From NCBI GenBank assembly GCA_944359595.1, contig CALVSV010000138.1, positions 1-5,703 of the forward strand: 5,703 nucleotides of DNA, given 5' to 3'. Shown in pieces: positions 5,108 to 5,703 of this stretch. The DNA comes from an uncultured Bacilli bacterium (GTDB lineage: Bacteria > Bacillota_I > Bacilli_A > RF39 > UBA660). The notes under the pieces were generated by a model that worked only from the letters and a program-made list of their open reading frames with translations, ran no database searches and was not told the origin of the DNA. The position numbers were made by a program, and so were the translations under genes. Each line of letters begins with the position of its first letter. Positions within the stretch are counted from its first letter, which is position 1.

Positions 5108-5703
5108 ATGGGTAAGGTAATTTCAATGGTAAATCAAAAGGGTGGTGTAGGTAAAACAACAACAAGTATTAATTTAGCTGCATCATTAGGATATTTAGGC
5201 AAAAAAGTACTACTTATTGATTTAGATCCCCAAGGAAATGCAACAACTGGTGTTGGTATTAACAAAGGAGATATTGAATATAGTATTTATAATGTATTAA
5301 TAGGTGATGCACCAATACAAAAATCTATAGTAAAGACTAAATTTAAAAATTTACATTTGATTCCTGCTACTATAAATTTGGCTGGTGTTGATATAGAATT
5401 AATTGAAAAAAGCAGAACGGATATAGGTTTTTCACGTGGTGAACAATTAAAAAGAAGTATTAATAATATAAGAGATTATTACGATTATATACTTATTGAT
5501 TGTCCACCATCTCTTGGAATACTTACTACTAATGCATTAACTGCATCTGATTCTGTTATTATTCCTGTTCAATGTGAGTTTTTCGCGCTAGAAGGAATTA
5601 TGCAATTATTAAATAGTATTATGCTTGCACAGCGAAATTTAAATCCTAATCTAGATATAGAAGGTGTTCTTTTAACTATGTTAGATTCTAGAACTAATTT
5701 AGG
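5108..5703 (+). CDS. parA: Chromosome partitioning ATPase ParA/Soj (3' truncated by window)
   Basis: The first 198 codons of a ParA/Soj-type ATPase (full proteins are about 255 aa); the rest lies beyond the window. ParA binds DNA as an ATP dimer and works with ParB/Spo0J at parS to segregate origins; in Bacillus Soj also controls DnaA. Visible motifs: deviant Walker A KGGVGKTT (11-18) with signature K11 and catalytic K16, Walker A' VLLIDLDPQGN (34-44), and Walker B YILIDCPPSLG (127-137). The short N-terminus without a helix-turn-helix extension is the chromosomal type rather than the long plasmid P1 type. The start is ATG 5108 with AAAGAGGTG (5092-5100) before it. It has its own promoter after the ftsH terminator. 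parB would be expected next but is not visible, so a lone ParA is possible. Confidence 0.95.
   Translation, partial: MGKVISMVNQKGGVGKTTTSINLAASLGYLGKKVLLIDLDPQGNATTGVGINKGDIEYSIYNVLIGDAPIQKSIVKTKFKNLHLIPATINLAGVDIELIEKSRTDIGFSRGEQLKRSINNIRDYYDYILIDCPPSLGILTTNALTASDSVIIPVQCEFFALEGIMQLLNSIMLAQRNLNPNLDIEGVLLTMLDSRTNL

Noticed and set aside
1..5703. CRISPR array, insertion sequence, attachment site, toxin-antitoxin or defence genes
   Set aside because: There are no regularly spaced repeats, transposase motifs, terminal inverted repeats with target duplications, or unassigned genes; nearly all DNA is taken by recognised core genes.

Overview
The window is a stretch of ordinary chromosome from a very AT-rich, low-GC Gram-positive bacterium (Firmicutes or Bacillota, in the broad Bacilli/Clostridia sense). 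It holds seven protein genes, all on the + strand: spoVG, yabP, yabQ, divIC, tilS, ftsH and the start of parA (soj). Two of these, yabP and yabQ, are confined to endospore formers or their descendants. This makes a spore-forming or recently spore-forming lineage likely, perhaps one of the uncultured gut lineages with reduced genomes that sit near Mollicutes or Erysipelotrichia. That placement is inference from composition and gene order. All six complete genes stop with TAA, and no in-frame TGA interrupts any of them.

Layout. Bases 1-205 hold a degenerate tandem repeat, a palindrome and the likely spoVG promoter. spoVG (206-466) is followed by a hairpin terminator. A sequence resembling a sigma-E promoter then precedes yabP-yabQ, which overlap by one base. 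The last codons of yabQ contain a near-consensus vegetative promoter that should drive divIC. A 115-base gap with a T8-G-T8 tract and another promoter leads into tilS. ftsH follows tilS after one base, so the pair is probably co-transcribed and translationally coupled. A strong hairpin terminator closes ftsH. A final promoter leads into parA, which runs off the right edge.

How the genes relate. Gene order is a shortened version of the origin-proximal Bacillus/Clostridium cluster (spoVG ... yabP-yabQ-divIC-yabR-spoIIE-tilS-hprT-ftsH). The genes normally found between spoVG and yabP are missing here. So are yabR, spoIIE and its neighbours (divIC-tilS) and hprT (tilS-ftsH). Functions covered are a sporulation/RNA-binding regulator, two mother-cell sporulation proteins, a divisome coiled-coil protein, tRNA-Ile lysidine synthesis, membrane protein quality control and chromosome segregation. 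The regulatory sites suggest the sporulation genes and the essential divIC gene are read from different promoters despite being adjacent.

I see no new defence, mobile or biosynthetic system. The most interesting points are a Rho_N/SAP-like C-terminal tail on FtsH, the compacted gene order, the divIC promoter inside yabQ, and repeated TGACTTTTTA motifs upstream of spoVG and tilS. Three of the seven genes (spoVG, tilS, ftsH) probably start at TTG or GTG.
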